Shown one piece after another: positions 9,156-18,594 of a stretch of 64,000 bases of DNA. Position 1 is the stretch's first letter; each line of letters begins with the position of its first letter. The notes under the pieces are model-generated. The model made no database searches and was not told where the DNA came from. It saw nothing but the letters and a program-made list of their open reading frames with translations. This DNA comes from an uncultured Bacteroidales bacterium. GTDB lineage: Bacteria > Bacteroidota > Bacteroidia > Bacteroidales > UBA932. The stretch spans positions 62,001-126,000 of the forward strand of contig CALVAG010000004.1 in the NCBI GenBank assembly GCA_944325445.1, given 5' to 3'. The translations under genes and the position numbers were made by a program.

Positions 9156-10444
9156 AAATATATGACAAACTGGTAAAAAAGGAGGCGAAGCTCGCAGTCG
9201 TGGGGTTGGGATATGTGGGGTTGCCCATAGCGCTGGAGTTCGCGAAGAAGCTGTCGGTCATAGGATATGATATAGATGAAAACAGACTTGCGAAGATGCG
9301 CGGCGGAGATGACCCGTGCCATGAACTCTCTCCGGAGGAGTTCGAAAACAGGGATATAGAGTTTACCTCCTCGCTGGAAAAGCTGGCCGAGGCCTCGTTT
9401 TTCATAGTAGCGGTCCCTACGCCGATAGACAAGTATAACGAACCAGATCTCAAACCGCTGCTCGGCGCGACTGGAAGTGTTGCAAAGGTATTGAAAAGAG
9501 GCGATTATGTGGTGTATGAATCTACGGTCTATCCCGGTTGCACGGAGGAGGACTGCCTTCCGCTTTTAGAGAGGTGCGGCCTTAAAGGGGGAGAAGATTT
9601 CAAGTTCGGATACTCTCCCGAGAGAATCAATCCGGGAGAAAAGGTGCATACTCTGCCCAATACCGTAAAGATAGTTTCGGGATGCGATGCGGAGGCTCTG
9701 GAGGAGATAGCAAAGGTCTATGAACTGGTGGTCAGGCCCGGCGTCCACCGCGCTCCGAACATAAAGGTGGCCGAGGCTGCGAAAATAATAGAGAATACCC
9801 AGAGAGATGTAAACATAGCCCTTATGAACGAACTCTCCATAATATTCGGAAGGATAGGCATAAATACCTTCGACGTTCTGGAGGCGGCGGGAACCAAATG
9901 GAATTTCCTGAAGTTTTATCCCGGGCTGGTGGGAGGCCACTGCATAGGGGTGGACCCCTATTATCTCGTACATAAGGCAAGTGCGCTCAAATACCATTGC
10001 AAGATAATAAGCGCAGGCCGCTTCATAAACGATTCCATGGGCGGCTATATAGGGAAAAAGATAGTAAAGAGGCTTATTTCGCTCGGCAAGGGGATACTCG
10101 GGGCCAGAATCCTTGTGATGGGCATCACCTTCAAGGAGAATGTTTCGGATATAAGAAACTCCAAGGTGATGGATATAGTGAACGAATTCAAGGATTATGG
10201 GTGCAATGTGGATGTCATGGACCCTTATGCGGACAGGGATGAAGTCTTGCGGGAATACGGCGTGCAGCTCGTGGATAAACCGGAGCCGGGTTACGATGCC
10301 GTTGTAGTTGCCGTGGCCCATAACCCGTATCGCGGCTTGAGCGAGGAGTATTTCTGTTCCCTGACAAAAGAAAAGGCTGTACTTGCCGATATAAAGGGTC
10401 TCTATAAAGACAAGATTTCCAAGTTGTCTTACTGGAGCCTGTAG
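9152..10444 (+). CDS. wbpA: UDP-N-acetylglucosamine 6-dehydrogenase (WbpA/UgdA type)
   Basis: Oxidises C6 of UDP-GlcNAc twice with NAD+ to UDP-GlcNAc-uronic acid, the entry step for the Wbp pathway. 430 residues. Rossmann motif [18 protein letters not shown] near residue 17, [12 protein letters not shown] near 120, and the catalytic Cys264 in [15 protein letters not shown]. It is read last in the block though it acts first. The next gene is convergent, with only 11 bases between, so the transcription unit appears to end here, although I see no clear hairpin. Confidence 0.94.
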   Translation: MKIYDKLVKKEAKLAVVGLGYVGLPIALEFAKKLSVIGYDIDENRLAKMRGGDDPCHELSPEEFENRDIEFTSSLEKLAEASFFIVAVPTPIDKYNEPDLKPLLGATGSVAKVLKRGDYVVYESTVYPGCTEEDCLPLLERCGLKGGEDFKFGYSPERINPGEKVHTLPNTVKIVSGCDAEALEEIAKVYELVVRPGVHRAPNIKVAEAAKIIENTQRDVNIALMNELSIIFGRIGINTFDVLEAAGTKWNFLKFYPGLVGGHCIGVDPYYLVHKASALKYHCKIISAGRFINDSMGGYIGKKIVKRLISLGKGILGARILVMGITFKENVSDIRNSKVMDIVNEFKDYGCNVDVMDPYADRDEVLREYGVQLVDKPEPGYDAVVVAVAHNPYRGLSEEYFCSLTKEKAVLADIKGLYKDKISKLSYWSL

Positions 10445-10455
10445 AGAGGTCTTCT

Positions 10456-11523
10456 TTATTTCAGGTATCTCCTGTAGAACTGCTCTATCTTGTCGAAAGG
10501 TATTTTGTCTCTGTTGTCGTATAAGTCGGTATGGTTGGCTCCCGGAACAATCAGCAGTTCCTTGTTCTCGCCCGTGAGTTTTTTGTAGGTGTCTTCACTG
10601 AAGTAGCGTGAATGGGCATTCTCTCCGTGAATCAGAAGTACCGCATTGCCTATTTCTGAAGCGTAGGCCATAATCGGCTGGTTGATGAAAGAGAGAGCCG
10701 AAGTCCTGTTCCATCCGTTGTTGGAGTTGAGCGAACGCTTGTGATAGCCCCGGGGAGTCTTGTAGTATGCGTGATAATCTTTGACAAATTGCGGTGCATC
10801 ATCCGGGAGAGGGTCTGCCACGCCACCGGCCAAAGCGTATGTGCCGTTGCGGTAATCTTCTGTGCGCTGTGCATTCAGTTCTTCGCGCAGTCTCGTACGG
10901 GAGGCTGCATTGTCTGCGGCATCGAAATATCCGTTTGCATTCACCCTGCTCATATCGTACATCGTAGATGTTACGGTGGCCTTGATACGCGTATCCAATG
11001 CCGCAGCATTTACAGCCATGCCTCCCCATCCGCAAATACCGAGAATGCCGATGCGTTCAGGGTCTACGTCATTGCGTGTGGAGAGATAGTCTACAGCGGC
11101 GCAAAAATCTTCGGTGTTGATGTCGGGCGAGGCCACATAACGGGGCTCTCCGCCGCTTTCACCCGTAAATGAAGGGTCGAATGCGATTGTAAGAAAGCCG
11201 CGTTCGGCCAATGTCTGCGCATACAGCCCGGAGGCCTGCTCCTTTACGGCGCCGAACGGGCCGCTTACTGCAATGGCCGGCATCCGGCCTTCTGTATTTT
11301 TCGGAATGTATAGATCTGCGGCAAGCGTAATGCCGTAACGGTTGTGGAAAGTAATCTTGCTGTGATTTACTTTGTCGCTCTGGGGAAAGACCTTGTCCCA
11401 CCCGGCGGTAAGATTCAATTCTGCGGTTTGCATCTCTTTTTCTCCCTTTTCTGTTTGTGCGCAGGATACGGCCCCGACGGCCAGAACTCCCGCTGCAATC
11501 ATTGTAATTATCGTGCTTTTCAT
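10456..11523 (-). CDS. Alpha/beta hydrolase, lipoprotein, dienelactone-hydrolase-like with Cys nucleophile
   Basis: A predicted lipoprotein hydrolase of 355 residues. The signal peptide ends GAVSC, with Cys21 as lipid site. The alpha/beta fold shows the core strand PAIAVSGPF near residue 82 and FLTIAFDPSFTGESGG near 110. At the nucleophile elbow the sequence is GILGICGWGGMAVN, so Cys164 stands where most hydrolases have Ser, as in dienelactone hydrolases. A likely catalytic His is in PGANHTDLYD near the end. Substrate unknown. Monocistronic, with its own promoter at 11545-11552. Confidence 0.8.
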   Translation of the reverse strand: MKSTIITMIAAGVLAVGAVSCAQTEKGEKEMQTAELNLTAGWDKVFPQSDKVNHSKITFHNRYGITLAADLYIPKNTEGRMPAIAVSGPFGAVKEQASGLYAQTLAERGFLTIAFDPSFTGESGGEPRYVASPDINTEDFCAAVDYLSTRNDVDPERIGILGICGWGGMAVNAAALDTRIKATVTSTMYDMSRVNANGYFDAADNAASRTRLREELNAQRTEDYRNGTYALAGGVADPLPDDAPQFVKDYHAYYKTPRGYHKRSLNSNNGWNRTSALSFINQPIMAYASEIGNAVLLIHGENAHSRYFSEDTYKKLTGENKELLIVPGANHTDLYDNRDKIPFDKIEQFYRRYLK

Positions 11524-11544
11524 AAATGGGGGTATTTATGAGTG

Positions 11545-11552
11545 CAAAGTTA
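11545..11552 (-). promoter_or_regulatory. Bacteroidota -7 box for the hydrolase gene
   Basis: CAAAGTTA reads TAACTTTG on the minus strand, an exact TAnnTTTG match, 21 bases before the ATG. Confidence 0.6.
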
Positions 11553-11626
11553 GCGGCCGGCTGTTGCCGGGGTGTATATAAATGACGGATGTTGTTACCA
11601 GAATTACCGTTTGTACGGTTATGCCG

Positions 11627-12241
11627 TTAGAAAAGGCCGTTGAGCTGCCCGTCTATAAGGTCTATGATATGGCTCAAATCTTTCGGGCTCTCTTCGAACT
11701 TGACAGTATCTACGTTTATAATCAGTTTCTTGCCGTCCGAGTAGTTCTGAATCCACTCTTCGTAGCGGTCGTTGAGCCCCTGCAGGTAATCGAGCCGGAT
11801 GGAGGCCTCGTATTCGCGCCCACGTTTCTGAATCTGGGTTACAAGATTGGGAATCGAGGATTTAAGATATATCAGCAAGTCCGGTGGCCTTACCAGAGAG
11901 AGCATCAGATTGAAGAGCGAGGTATAGTTGTCGAAATCGCGTGAAGACATAAGCCCCATCGAAAGCAGATTGGGGGCAAAGATACAGGCGTCTTCATATA
12001 TCGTTCTGTCTTGAATCACGTTTTTGCCGGAATTGGCTATATCCACCACATCCTTGAAGCGTTTGTTGAGAAAATAGATCTGCAGGTTGAAAGACCATCT
12101 TTGCATATCATTATAGAAATCCGACAGATATGGATTGATATCCACATCTTCGAATTTAGGCTCCCATCCGTAGTTTTTAACCAGCAGCTTTGTGAGCGTG
12201 GTCTTCCCGCTTCCTATATTTCCCGCAATAGCTATGTGCAT
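11627..12241 (-). CDS. Deoxynucleoside kinase (dGK/dCK family)
   Basis: Phosphorylates deoxynucleosides in nucleotide salvage. 204 residues from ATG 12241. P-loop AGNIGSGKTTLTKLL at residues 5-19; the DRT motif (VIQDRTIYEDACIFA) replaces the usual ERS near residue 78; LID-like QKRGREYE near 143. The frame is open 30 codons further up but those run into the divergent promoter region and are not protein-like. It matches the short deoxyadenosine/deoxyguanosine kinases common in Bacteroidota. Divergent from the MBL hydrolase gene. Confidence 0.88.
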   Translation of the reverse strand: MHIAIAGNIGSGKTTLTKLLVKNYGWEPKFEDVDINPYLSDFYNDMQRWSFNLQIYFLNKRFKDVVDIANSGKNVIQDRTIYEDACIFAPNLLSMGLMSSRDFDNYTSLFNLMLSLVRPPDLLIYLKSSIPNLVTQIQKRGREYEASIRLDYLQGLNDRYEEWIQNYSDGKKLIINVDTVKFEESPKDLSHIIDLIDGQLNGLF

Positions 12242-12266
12242 GACAAAACTCTTTAAATCTGTCTGG

Positions 12267-12274
12267 CAAAAATA
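12267..12274 (-). promoter_or_regulatory. Bacteroidota -7 box for deoxynucleoside kinase
   Basis: CAAAAATA reads TATTTTTG on the minus strand, 26 bases before the ATG at 12241. It lies inside the same 125-base spacer as the opposing promoter at 12283-12314, so the two may interfere. Confidence 0.6.
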
Positions 12275-12282
12275 CGAAATAG

Positions 12283-12314
12283 TTGTTAAAAAAGCGGTCT
12301 GTTTACTATTTTTG
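12283..12314 (+). promoter_or_regulatory. Bacteroidota -33/-7 promoter for MBL hydrolase
   Basis: TTG at 12283-12285, a 21-base spacer, then TATTTTTG at 12307-12314. This spacing suits the Bacteroidota primary sigma factor. The ATG follows at 12366. Confidence 0.65.
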
Positions 12315-12365
12315 CAATATGATAGAGACATACTGTCATTTATAGGATTTGAAATCAGGAAAAAT

Positions 12366-13007
12366 ATGCAGGTAAAGACATTTTATGTAAATGATTTGAG
12401 AGAGTGCTGCTATGTGGCATACGATTCTACGGGAGAGTGCGTTATAATAGATCCGGGGCTGGAGACGCAAAGCGAGCGGCAGCGTCTGGAAGATTTTATA
12501 GAGGGGAACGCCCTTAAACCGGTAAAACTGTTATGCACACACGGCCATTTCGACCATGTTATGGGTAATTCGTTCGTTGTCCGGAAATGGAATATAAAGA
12601 CATATATCCATCCTCTCGATAAGGGGCAGCTTGAGCGTGCCGGGCAGTATTGCGGCATGTTCGGGTACAGTATAGAGGAGCCGCCGGCCGATACCGTCGA
12701 TATAGAAGATGGCCAAATCATTGATTTCGGCAATAGCCGTTTGCAGGTTATACATACTCCGGGGCATACCCGCGGGGGAGTCTGCTATTATTGCAGCGAA
12801 GAGGGGATTCTCTTTAGCGGAGATACTTTGTTCGCAGGAAGCATAGGGCGTACAGACCTTCCCGGAGGGGATTACGACCAGATAATGGAGAGCCTTCTGG
12901 ATAAAATCGTAAAACTGCCGCCCGATACCAGAGTATTGCCCGGACACGGGCCTGAGACCACAATCGCATCGGAGGTCACTACCAATCCGTTTTTGAGGGG
13001 CGAATGA
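12366..13007 (+). CDS. MBL-fold metallohydrolase (hydroxyacylglutathione-hydrolase-like)
   Basis: A zinc hydrolase of 213 residues in the glyoxalase II-like group. The metal motif THGHFDHVMG (HxHxDH) is near residue 58, followed by HTPGHTRGG near 132, the bridging Asp in LFSGDTLFAGSIGRTDLPGG near 155, and the last His in VLPGHGPETTI near 195. Too short to hold the C-terminal glutathione-binding helix domain of true GloB, so the substrate is open. Start at ATG 12366 (MQVKTFYVNDL); upstream codons in frame precede the promoter. Confidence 0.9.
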   Translation: MQVKTFYVNDLRECCYVAYDSTGECVIIDPGLETQSERQRLEDFIEGNALKPVKLLCTHGHFDHVMGNSFVVRKWNIKTYIHPLDKGQLERAGQYCGMFGYSIEEPPADTVDIEDGQIIDFGNSRLQVIHTPGHTRGGVCYYCSEEGILFSGDTLFAGSIGRTDLPGGDYDQIMESLLDKIVKLPPDTRVLPGHGPETTIASEVTTNPFLRGE

Positions 13008-13035
13008 TAAAGAACAAATTATAAAAACAATACAG

Positions 13036-13983
13036 ATGAGAAACTCTTATGTCATATCGGTTGTGGCTGTGATTGCCGCATTTTCTATTATTTCGTGCAA
13101 ATCTGCCAACAGGGCCGCCAGCAATGCCGCTGCGGAATGGAAGGATATTGTAGCCTGGAAAGGAGACGTGAGCCTGAACCAGAAGGTTCTCCCCGCACCT
13201 CTTCCCGACAGCGCTTCGTTTGCCGGAGAGAGAGTCCCGTTGAATTACAGGGATGTGAGGGAGAGCCTGCAAAGGGAACTTACAACAATCTCATACTGGC
13301 ATGGCTCAATGACATATATCATGCAGCTTGCAGGCCGCTACCAGGAGCAGATCCAAAAGATACTCGAAGAGGAGAATATCCACCCCGATTTCTTCTATCT
13401 CTGTGTGGCGGAAAGTTCGTTGCAGCCTGTAGTCTCTCCTGCCGGCGCATGCGGATATTGGCAGTTTCTGGCCTCCACTGCAAGGGAATACGGTCTGGAG
13501 GTCTCTGCGCAGGTGGATGAGCGTTATAATGTGGAAAAGAGTACGAGGGCGGCTTGCGTCTATTTCAAAAAGGCATACGAAAAGTTCGGGAACTGGACAC
13601 TTGCCGCGGCCTCATATAACATAGGAATGAAAAATATAGAGCAGAGAATAGGATACCAGTCCATAACGGATTATTACGATATGCAGCTTCCGATAGAGAC
13701 GGCGCGTTACCTGTACAGGGCGCTCGCTTTCAAGACTCTTATGAACAATCCAAAGGCATACGGGTTTTATTTGGAAGATAAGGACAAGTTCAGACCTTTC
13801 GAATGCAATGAGGTTATTGTAAAGGGCAAGATTGATAACTGGAGCGATTTTGCGGCGGAGCATAATACGAACTTCAAGATGTTGAAGCTTTGCAACGAGT
13901 GGATCCGTTCCAATAAACTGGACAACAGGAGAGGCAAAAGCTACAAGGTGCTGGTTCCGGTCGAGAATGCCCGCGAGTTGTAA
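13036..13983 (+). CDS. Membrane-bound lytic murein transglycosylase (MltD-like), lipoprotein
   Basis: Cleaves peptidoglycan glycan strands in the periplasm. 315 residues; the signal peptide ends AFSIISC, so it is a lipoprotein. The SLT domain spans about residues 85-240: catalytic Glu in CVAESSLQPVVSPAGACGYWQF, then YNVEKSTRAACVYFKKAYEKFGNWTLAAASYNIG. The C-terminal region is short, with perhaps one LysM-like remnant, so it is smaller than E. coli MltD. Its TAA shares one base with the uvrA ATG. Confidence 0.9.
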   Translation: MRNSYVISVVAVIAAFSIISCKSANRAASNAAAEWKDIVAWKGDVSLNQKVLPAPLPDSASFAGERVPLNYRDVRESLQRELTTISYWHGSMTYIMQLAGRYQEQIQKILEEENIHPDFFYLCVAESSLQPVVSPAGACGYWQFLASTAREYGLEVSAQVDERYNVEKSTRAACVYFKKAYEKFGNWTLAAASYNIGMKNIEQRIGYQSITDYYDMQLPIETARYLYRALAFKTLMNNPKAYGFYLEDKDKFRPFECNEVIVKGKIDNWSDFAAEHNTNFKMLKLCNEWIRSNKLDNRRGKSYKVLVPVENAREL

Positions 13984-16811
13984 TGGATAAACTCAGTATA
14001 ATAGGAGCGAAGGCGCACAACCTTAAAGGGGTTGATGTAGAGATTCCGCTTGGCAGGCTTGTTGTAATCACCGGCCTTAGCGGAAGCGGTAAGTCTACGC
14101 TCGCTTTCGATACCATATATGCGGAGGGGCAGCGCCGTTATATGGAGACTCTCTCTGCCTATGCCCGTCAATATATAGGCATATTGGAGCGTCCCGATGT
14201 GGAGAGCATAAGCGGTCTGAGCCCGGTAATCGCCATAGAGCAGAAGACTACAGGAAGGAATCCCCGTTCCACCGTAGGGACAATGACAGAAATTTACGAT
14301 TTTTTACGTCTGCTCTATGCCAGGGTCGCAGATGCCTATTCTCCGTTTACCGGGAAGAAGATGGTAAAATATACCAATGAGCAGATAGTCGAACTTATAA
14401 TAAACAGTTACAAGGGGAAAAAAATACTTTTGCTCTCCCCTGTCGTGGTCGGGCGCAAGGGACATTATAAGGAACTTTTCGAGACGCTTCTTAAAAAGGG
14501 TTATCAGCAGGTAAGGGTAGACGGAGAACTGTGCGATGTGGCGGATATGCGGCCGTTGGACCGCTATAAGGTACATTTTATAGAACTGGTAGTCGATAAG
14601 CTCATTCCGTCGGAGGCAGACTGTAAAAGAATAAGCAGTTCCGTTACGACGGCTCTCGAGCAGGGAAAAGGCTCTGTAGCTGTGATAGAATACGGCAGCG
14701 AGTCTCAGGAGTTGAGATATTTCAGCAGGCATCTGATGTGTCCGGAGAGCGGAATGTCGTTTCAGGAACCGGCTCCGCATACGTTTTCTTTCAATTCTCC
14801 GCAGGGGGCATGTCCCAAATGCAAGGGACTCGGATTTTTGGCGAGCATAGATATAGACAGGATATTTCCGGACAAAAACAAATCCATAAACCAGGGCGGA
14901 ATCGCCCCTTTGGGAGCTTATAGAGACAATAATTGGTTCAGAATCCTGGAGGCGATGGCCAAAAGGATGGATTTTTCCCTGAACGAGCCGGTAAGAAATC
15001 TTTCGGAAGAGGTTATAAACGCCCTTGTTTACGGGAGTGACACTCTTTTTAGGGTGAATCTTGCAGACGGGACCCAGCTGGCCCCCTTCCCCGGTGTGAT
15101 AGCCAAGCTGGAGCAGCAGCTGAACGAGTCGGATGAGAGCATGGAACGGAAGGAGCGTTATATGCAGGAGAGGGTATGTCCCGAATGCGGAGGCAGCAGG
15201 CTGAAAAAAGAGGCTCTCTATTTCAGGATAGACGGCAAAGACATTGCACAGGTCAGCAATATGGATATAGATGTGCTTTATGAGTGGGTGGATTCATTGC
15301 CGCAAAAGCTTATGGAAAAGCAGAATCTGATTGCCGGCGATATTCTCAAGGAGCTTAAGGAGAGGATAGGCTTTTTAAAGGCGGTAGGGCTGAACTATCT
15401 TTCCCTTAGCAGGGCGACAAGAAGTTTGAGCGGAGGCGAAAGCCAGAGAATCAGGCTTGCCACCCAGATAGGAAGCAAACTGGTGAATGTACTCTATATT
15501 TTGGATGAACCGAGCATCGGCCTGCACCAGAGAGACAACATGAAACTTATAAAATCTCTTAAGGAGTTGCGGGACGGGGGCAACTCCGTCATGGTGGTGG
15601 AGCATGACCGGGATATGATTCTTTCGAGCGACTGGCTTGTAGATCTCGGGCCAGCCGCCGGTGTGAATGGCGGTAGGCTGCTTTATAACGGGACTCCGGA
15701 AAAGTTGATGAAGATGCCTTTGCCCAAGATTAAGGAACTGAACAGTTATACTGCGGATTACCTTAGGGGGTTGAGGAAAATAGAGGTGCCGGAAAACCGT
15801 CGCACCGGAAACGGTAAATATTTGGAATTGAAGGGAGCATGCGGAAATAATCTCAAAAATGTGGATTTGAAGATTCCGTTGGGCTGTTTTGTCGGAGTGA
15901 GCGGCGTGAGCGGAAGCGGAAAGTCATCTCTTGTGGTGGATACGCTGATGCCTGTTTTAAGCCGCCATTTCTATCGTTCGAATGCAGAGCCGCTTCCGTA
16001 TAGATCTGTCGAGGGAATAGAAAACATAGACAAGCTCATCGAGGTAGACCAGGCCCCCATAGGCCGTACGCCGCGGAGCAATCCTGCTACATACACCAAT
16101 CTTTTCAGCGAAATACGCAAACTTTTCGTAAATACTCCGGATGCAAAGATAAGGGGCTATAAGGCAGGGCGTTTCTCCTTCAATGTCAAGGGGGGAAGGT
16201 GCGAAACCTGCAAGGGCGCCGGTGTGCAGACAATTGAGATGAACTTTCTGCCGAGCGTATTCGTTACATGTAAGGAGTGTAACGGGAGGCGGTACAACAA
16301 CGAAACCCTTGCAGTAAAATATAAGGGAAAAAGCATAAACGACGTTTTGGAAATGACCATATCCGAAGCGCTCCTGTTTTTTGAGAATATACCGGCGATA
16401 TATGTAAAGCTCAAGGCATTGGATGATGTAGGACTGGGGTATGTCAAGCTGGGGCAGCCCTCTACCACATTGAGCGGAGGCGAGAGCCAGCGTATCAAGC
16501 TTGCGGCCGAACTCTCCAAAAAGGCGACCGGCAATTCGATTTTTATTCTGGACGAACCTACTACGGGGCTCCATTTCCAGGATATAAAGATTTTGCTCGG
16601 CGTACTCGACAAGATAGTTGAGAGCGGCAATACCGTGGTTGTGATAGAGCACAATACAGATGTGCTGAAGTGTGTGGATTATCTTATAGACATGGGGCCG
16701 GAAGGAGGAGAGAAGGGGGGCCGAATCGTGGCGTGCGGAACTCCTGAGCAGGTGGCAGAAGATAAAAATTCTGTAACCGGAGAATTTTTGAAAACTATAT
16801 TAAATGATTGA
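13983..16811 (+). CDS. uvrA: Excinuclease ABC subunit A
   Basis: ATPase that recognises DNA damage and loads UvrB in nucleotide excision repair. 942 residues, full length. First Walker A GLSGSGKS at 31-38; ABC signatures SLSGGESQRIRLA and TLSGGESQRIKLA; second Walker A GVSGSGKS near 640; second zinc module CETCKGAG ... CKECNGRRYN near 740. The first zinc module reads MCPESG ... GACPKCKG, so one of the four usual cysteines is Ser here. Starts on the last base of the transglycosylase stop; the TGS-kinase follows after three bases. Confidence 0.97.
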   Translation: MDKLSIIGAKAHNLKGVDVEIPLGRLVVITGLSGSGKSTLAFDTIYAEGQRRYMETLSAYARQYIGILERPDVESISGLSPVIAIEQKTTGRNPRSTVGTMTEIYDFLRLLYARVADAYSPFTGKKMVKYTNEQIVELIINSYKGKKILLLSPVVVGRKGHYKELFETLLKKGYQQVRVDGELCDVADMRPLDRYKVHFIELVVDKLIPSEADCKRISSSVTTALEQGKGSVAVIEYGSESQELRYFSRHLMCPESGMSFQEPAPHTFSFNSPQGACPKCKGLGFLASIDIDRIFPDKNKSINQGGIAPLGAYRDNNWFRILEAMAKRMDFSLNEPVRNLSEEVINALVYGSDTLFRVNLADGTQLAPFPGVIAKLEQQLNESDESMERKERYMQERVCPECGGSRLKKEALYFRIDGKDIAQVSNMDIDVLYEWVDSLPQKLMEKQNLIAGDILKELKERIGFLKAVGLNYLSLSRATRSLSGGESQRIRLATQIGSKLVNVLYILDEPSIGLHQRDNMKLIKSLKELRDGGNSVMVVEHDRDMILSSDWLVDLGPAAGVNGGRLLYNGTPEKLMKMPLPKIKELNSYTADYLRGLRKIEVPENRRTGNGKYLELKGACGNNLKNVDLKIPLGCFVGVSGVSGSGKSSLVVDTLMPVLSRHFYRSNAEPLPYRSVEGIENIDKLIEVDQAPIGRTPRSNPATYTNLFSEIRKLFVNTPDAKIRGYKAGRFSFNVKGGRCETCKGAGVQTIEMNFLPSVFVTCKECNGRRYNNETLAVKYKGKSINDVLEMTISEALLFFENIPAIYVKLKALDDVGLGYVKLGQPSTTLSGGESQRIKLAAELSKKATGNSIFILDEPTTGLHFQDIKILLGVLDKIVESGNTVVVIEHNTDVLKCVDYLIDMGPEGGEKGGRIVACGTPEQVAEDKNSVTGEFLKTILND

Positions 16812-16814
16812 AAT

Positions 16815-18557
16815 ATGGATAGCGTAAGGGTCTTTTGCAGCGATACGGGCGAATATCATGTCTGTAAAACGGGAGCGACTTTGCTGGAGTTGATAAACTC
16901 CATGAATTACACAGATAAAATGTGCGACGACGGCATTAAACGCCCCATCCTTGCGGCATATGTGGATAACAGACTGAAATCTTTGGATTTCAAGCTCTAT
17001 ATGGCCCATTCCATTACATTTCTGACCATAGCCGATGCAGACGGGAGAAGAACCTATATGCGCTCGCTCTCTTTCCTGCTCCAAAAGGCGGTAAAGGATA
17101 TTTACGGCGATAAATATCAGCTGGCTTTGAAATATTCTCTCCCCAACGGACTCTACGGGGAGCTTTATTGCAATAACGGACAGAGCGAGGATTCGCCCAA
17201 CGGCAGATTGCCCGAAATTACAAATATATGCGACGAGGATATAGCATCTATAAAAAAGAGGATGCATGAGCTTGTGGAACGCGATATCCCCTTCATAAAG
17301 ACAAAAGATTCCAACGAAGATGCGGTACGGCTCTTTATGGAAAACGGACAACGAGAGAAGGCAGGTCTTGCCAAAGGACTCGGGTACTTTTTTATCACCA
17401 CATATTATCTCGACGGCTACGGCGATACCTTTTACGGCCCTTTGCTCTACTCTACAGGCTATTTGAAGGAGTACGACCTGGTAAAATACAACTGCGGTTT
17501 CTGTCTGCAGTTCCCTGAACCGTTCCCTCCGTACAGTCTGCCGGAAAAGGTGATCTATCAGGAAAATCTGTACGAGATATTCAAGGAAAACAGCGATTGG
17601 TGCGCGATACTCGGAGCACGCGATATAGGAACCGTGAACTATGCGATCCAGCAGGGCCATGCAACGGAACTCATACAGATTTCAGAAGCCCTTCATGAGC
17701 GGAAGTATGCCGCAATAGCGGACAGGATCAATGCAAGAAGGGGAAGGGTCAAGCTCGTGCTTATTGCAGGCCCTTCGAGCAGCGGAAAGACAACTACGTC
17801 CAAGAGAATTGCAGTCCAGCTCAAGGTTCTGGGCTTGAATCCCGTGGTGATTGCAATGGATAATTATTTCCTTAACCGTGAACAGACCCCCAAGGACAGC
17901 GACGGCAATTACGATTTCGAAAATCTCCGCGCACTGGATCTTGACCTGCTCAACAGACAGCTCAACCAGCTTTTCAACGGGGAGCAGGTGGAACTTCCGA
18001 AATTCGATTTTGCCGCAGGCGTCAGATATTACGACGGCCAGACGGTAAAGATGGAGGAGAACGATATTCTCATAATGGAGGGGATACATGCGCTTAATCC
18101 GCAATTGACATCTGAAATAGACGATGAGAAAAAGTTCAAGATATATGCCTCTGCCCTTACCTCTTTGGCCATTGACGAAAACAACTGCATATCCACCACC
18201 GACAACCGTCTGCTCAGAAGGCTCGTGCGCGACAACAACTTCCGCGGTACCTCTGCCGAGGAGACCATCTTGCGCTGGAACAGCGTCAGAAAGGGAGAAT
18301 ACCGGAATATCTTTCCATATCAGGAAAATGCAGATGTAATGTTCAATTCCTTCCTTATCTATGAACTTCCTTTGCTGAAATATTATGCGGAGCCGCTTTT
18401 GCGCAGAATCTCTCCCGCATCAGCCGCCTATTCCGAGAGCCTGCGTCTGATAAAGTTCCTCTCCTATATAATAAACCTGGACCCTAAAGAGCAGAAGGGA
18501 ATTCCGCCGAATTCGGTTTTGAGGGAGTTTATCGGGGAGAGTACTTTTACCTATTGA
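16815..18557 (+). CDS. Nucleoside kinase with N-terminal TGS/ThrRS-like domains (uridine kinase family)
   Basis: A 580-residue protein of the Bacteroidota nucleoside-kinase type. The first ~60 residues resemble a TGS domain, residues ~65-220 resemble the second (editing-like) domain of threonyl-tRNA synthetase, and residues ~310-520 are a uridine kinase/phosphoribulokinase domain: Walker A AGPSSSGKTTTSKRI (Gly319-Thr326), DNYFLNREQTP, and ILIMEGIHALNP. The physiological substrate is not certain. It follows uvrA by three bases. Confidence 0.88.
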   Translation: MDSVRVFCSDTGEYHVCKTGATLLELINSMNYTDKMCDDGIKRPILAAYVDNRLKSLDFKLYMAHSITFLTIADADGRRTYMRSLSFLLQKAVKDIYGDKYQLALKYSLPNGLYGELYCNNGQSEDSPNGRLPEITNICDEDIASIKKRMHELVERDIPFIKTKDSNEDAVRLFMENGQREKAGLAKGLGYFFITTYYLDGYGDTFYGPLLYSTGYLKEYDLVKYNCGFCLQFPEPFPPYSLPEKVIYQENLYEIFKENSDWCAILGARDIGTVNYAIQQGHATELIQISEALHERKYAAIADRINARRGRVKLVLIAGPSSSGKTTTSKRIAVQLKVLGLNPVVIAMDNYFLNREQTPKDSDGNYDFENLRALDLDLLNRQLNQLFNGEQVELPKFDFAAGVRYYDGQTVKMEENDILIMEGIHALNPQLTSEIDDEKKFKIYASALTSLAIDENNCISTTDNRLLRRLVRDNNFRGTSAEETILRWNSVRKGEYRNIFPYQENADVMFNSFLIYELPLLKYYAEPLLRRISPASAAYSESLRLIKFLSYIINLDPKEQKGIPPNSVLREFIGESTFTY

Positions 18558-18594
18558 TTTGTCCTGCAGGGGAGGCCTGCTGTAAAAGTGCCTT

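Noticed and set aside
18558..18594. GCAGG/CCTGC hairpin between the kinase and EnvC-like genes as a terminator
   Set aside because: Short stem and no T run next to it; left unannotated.
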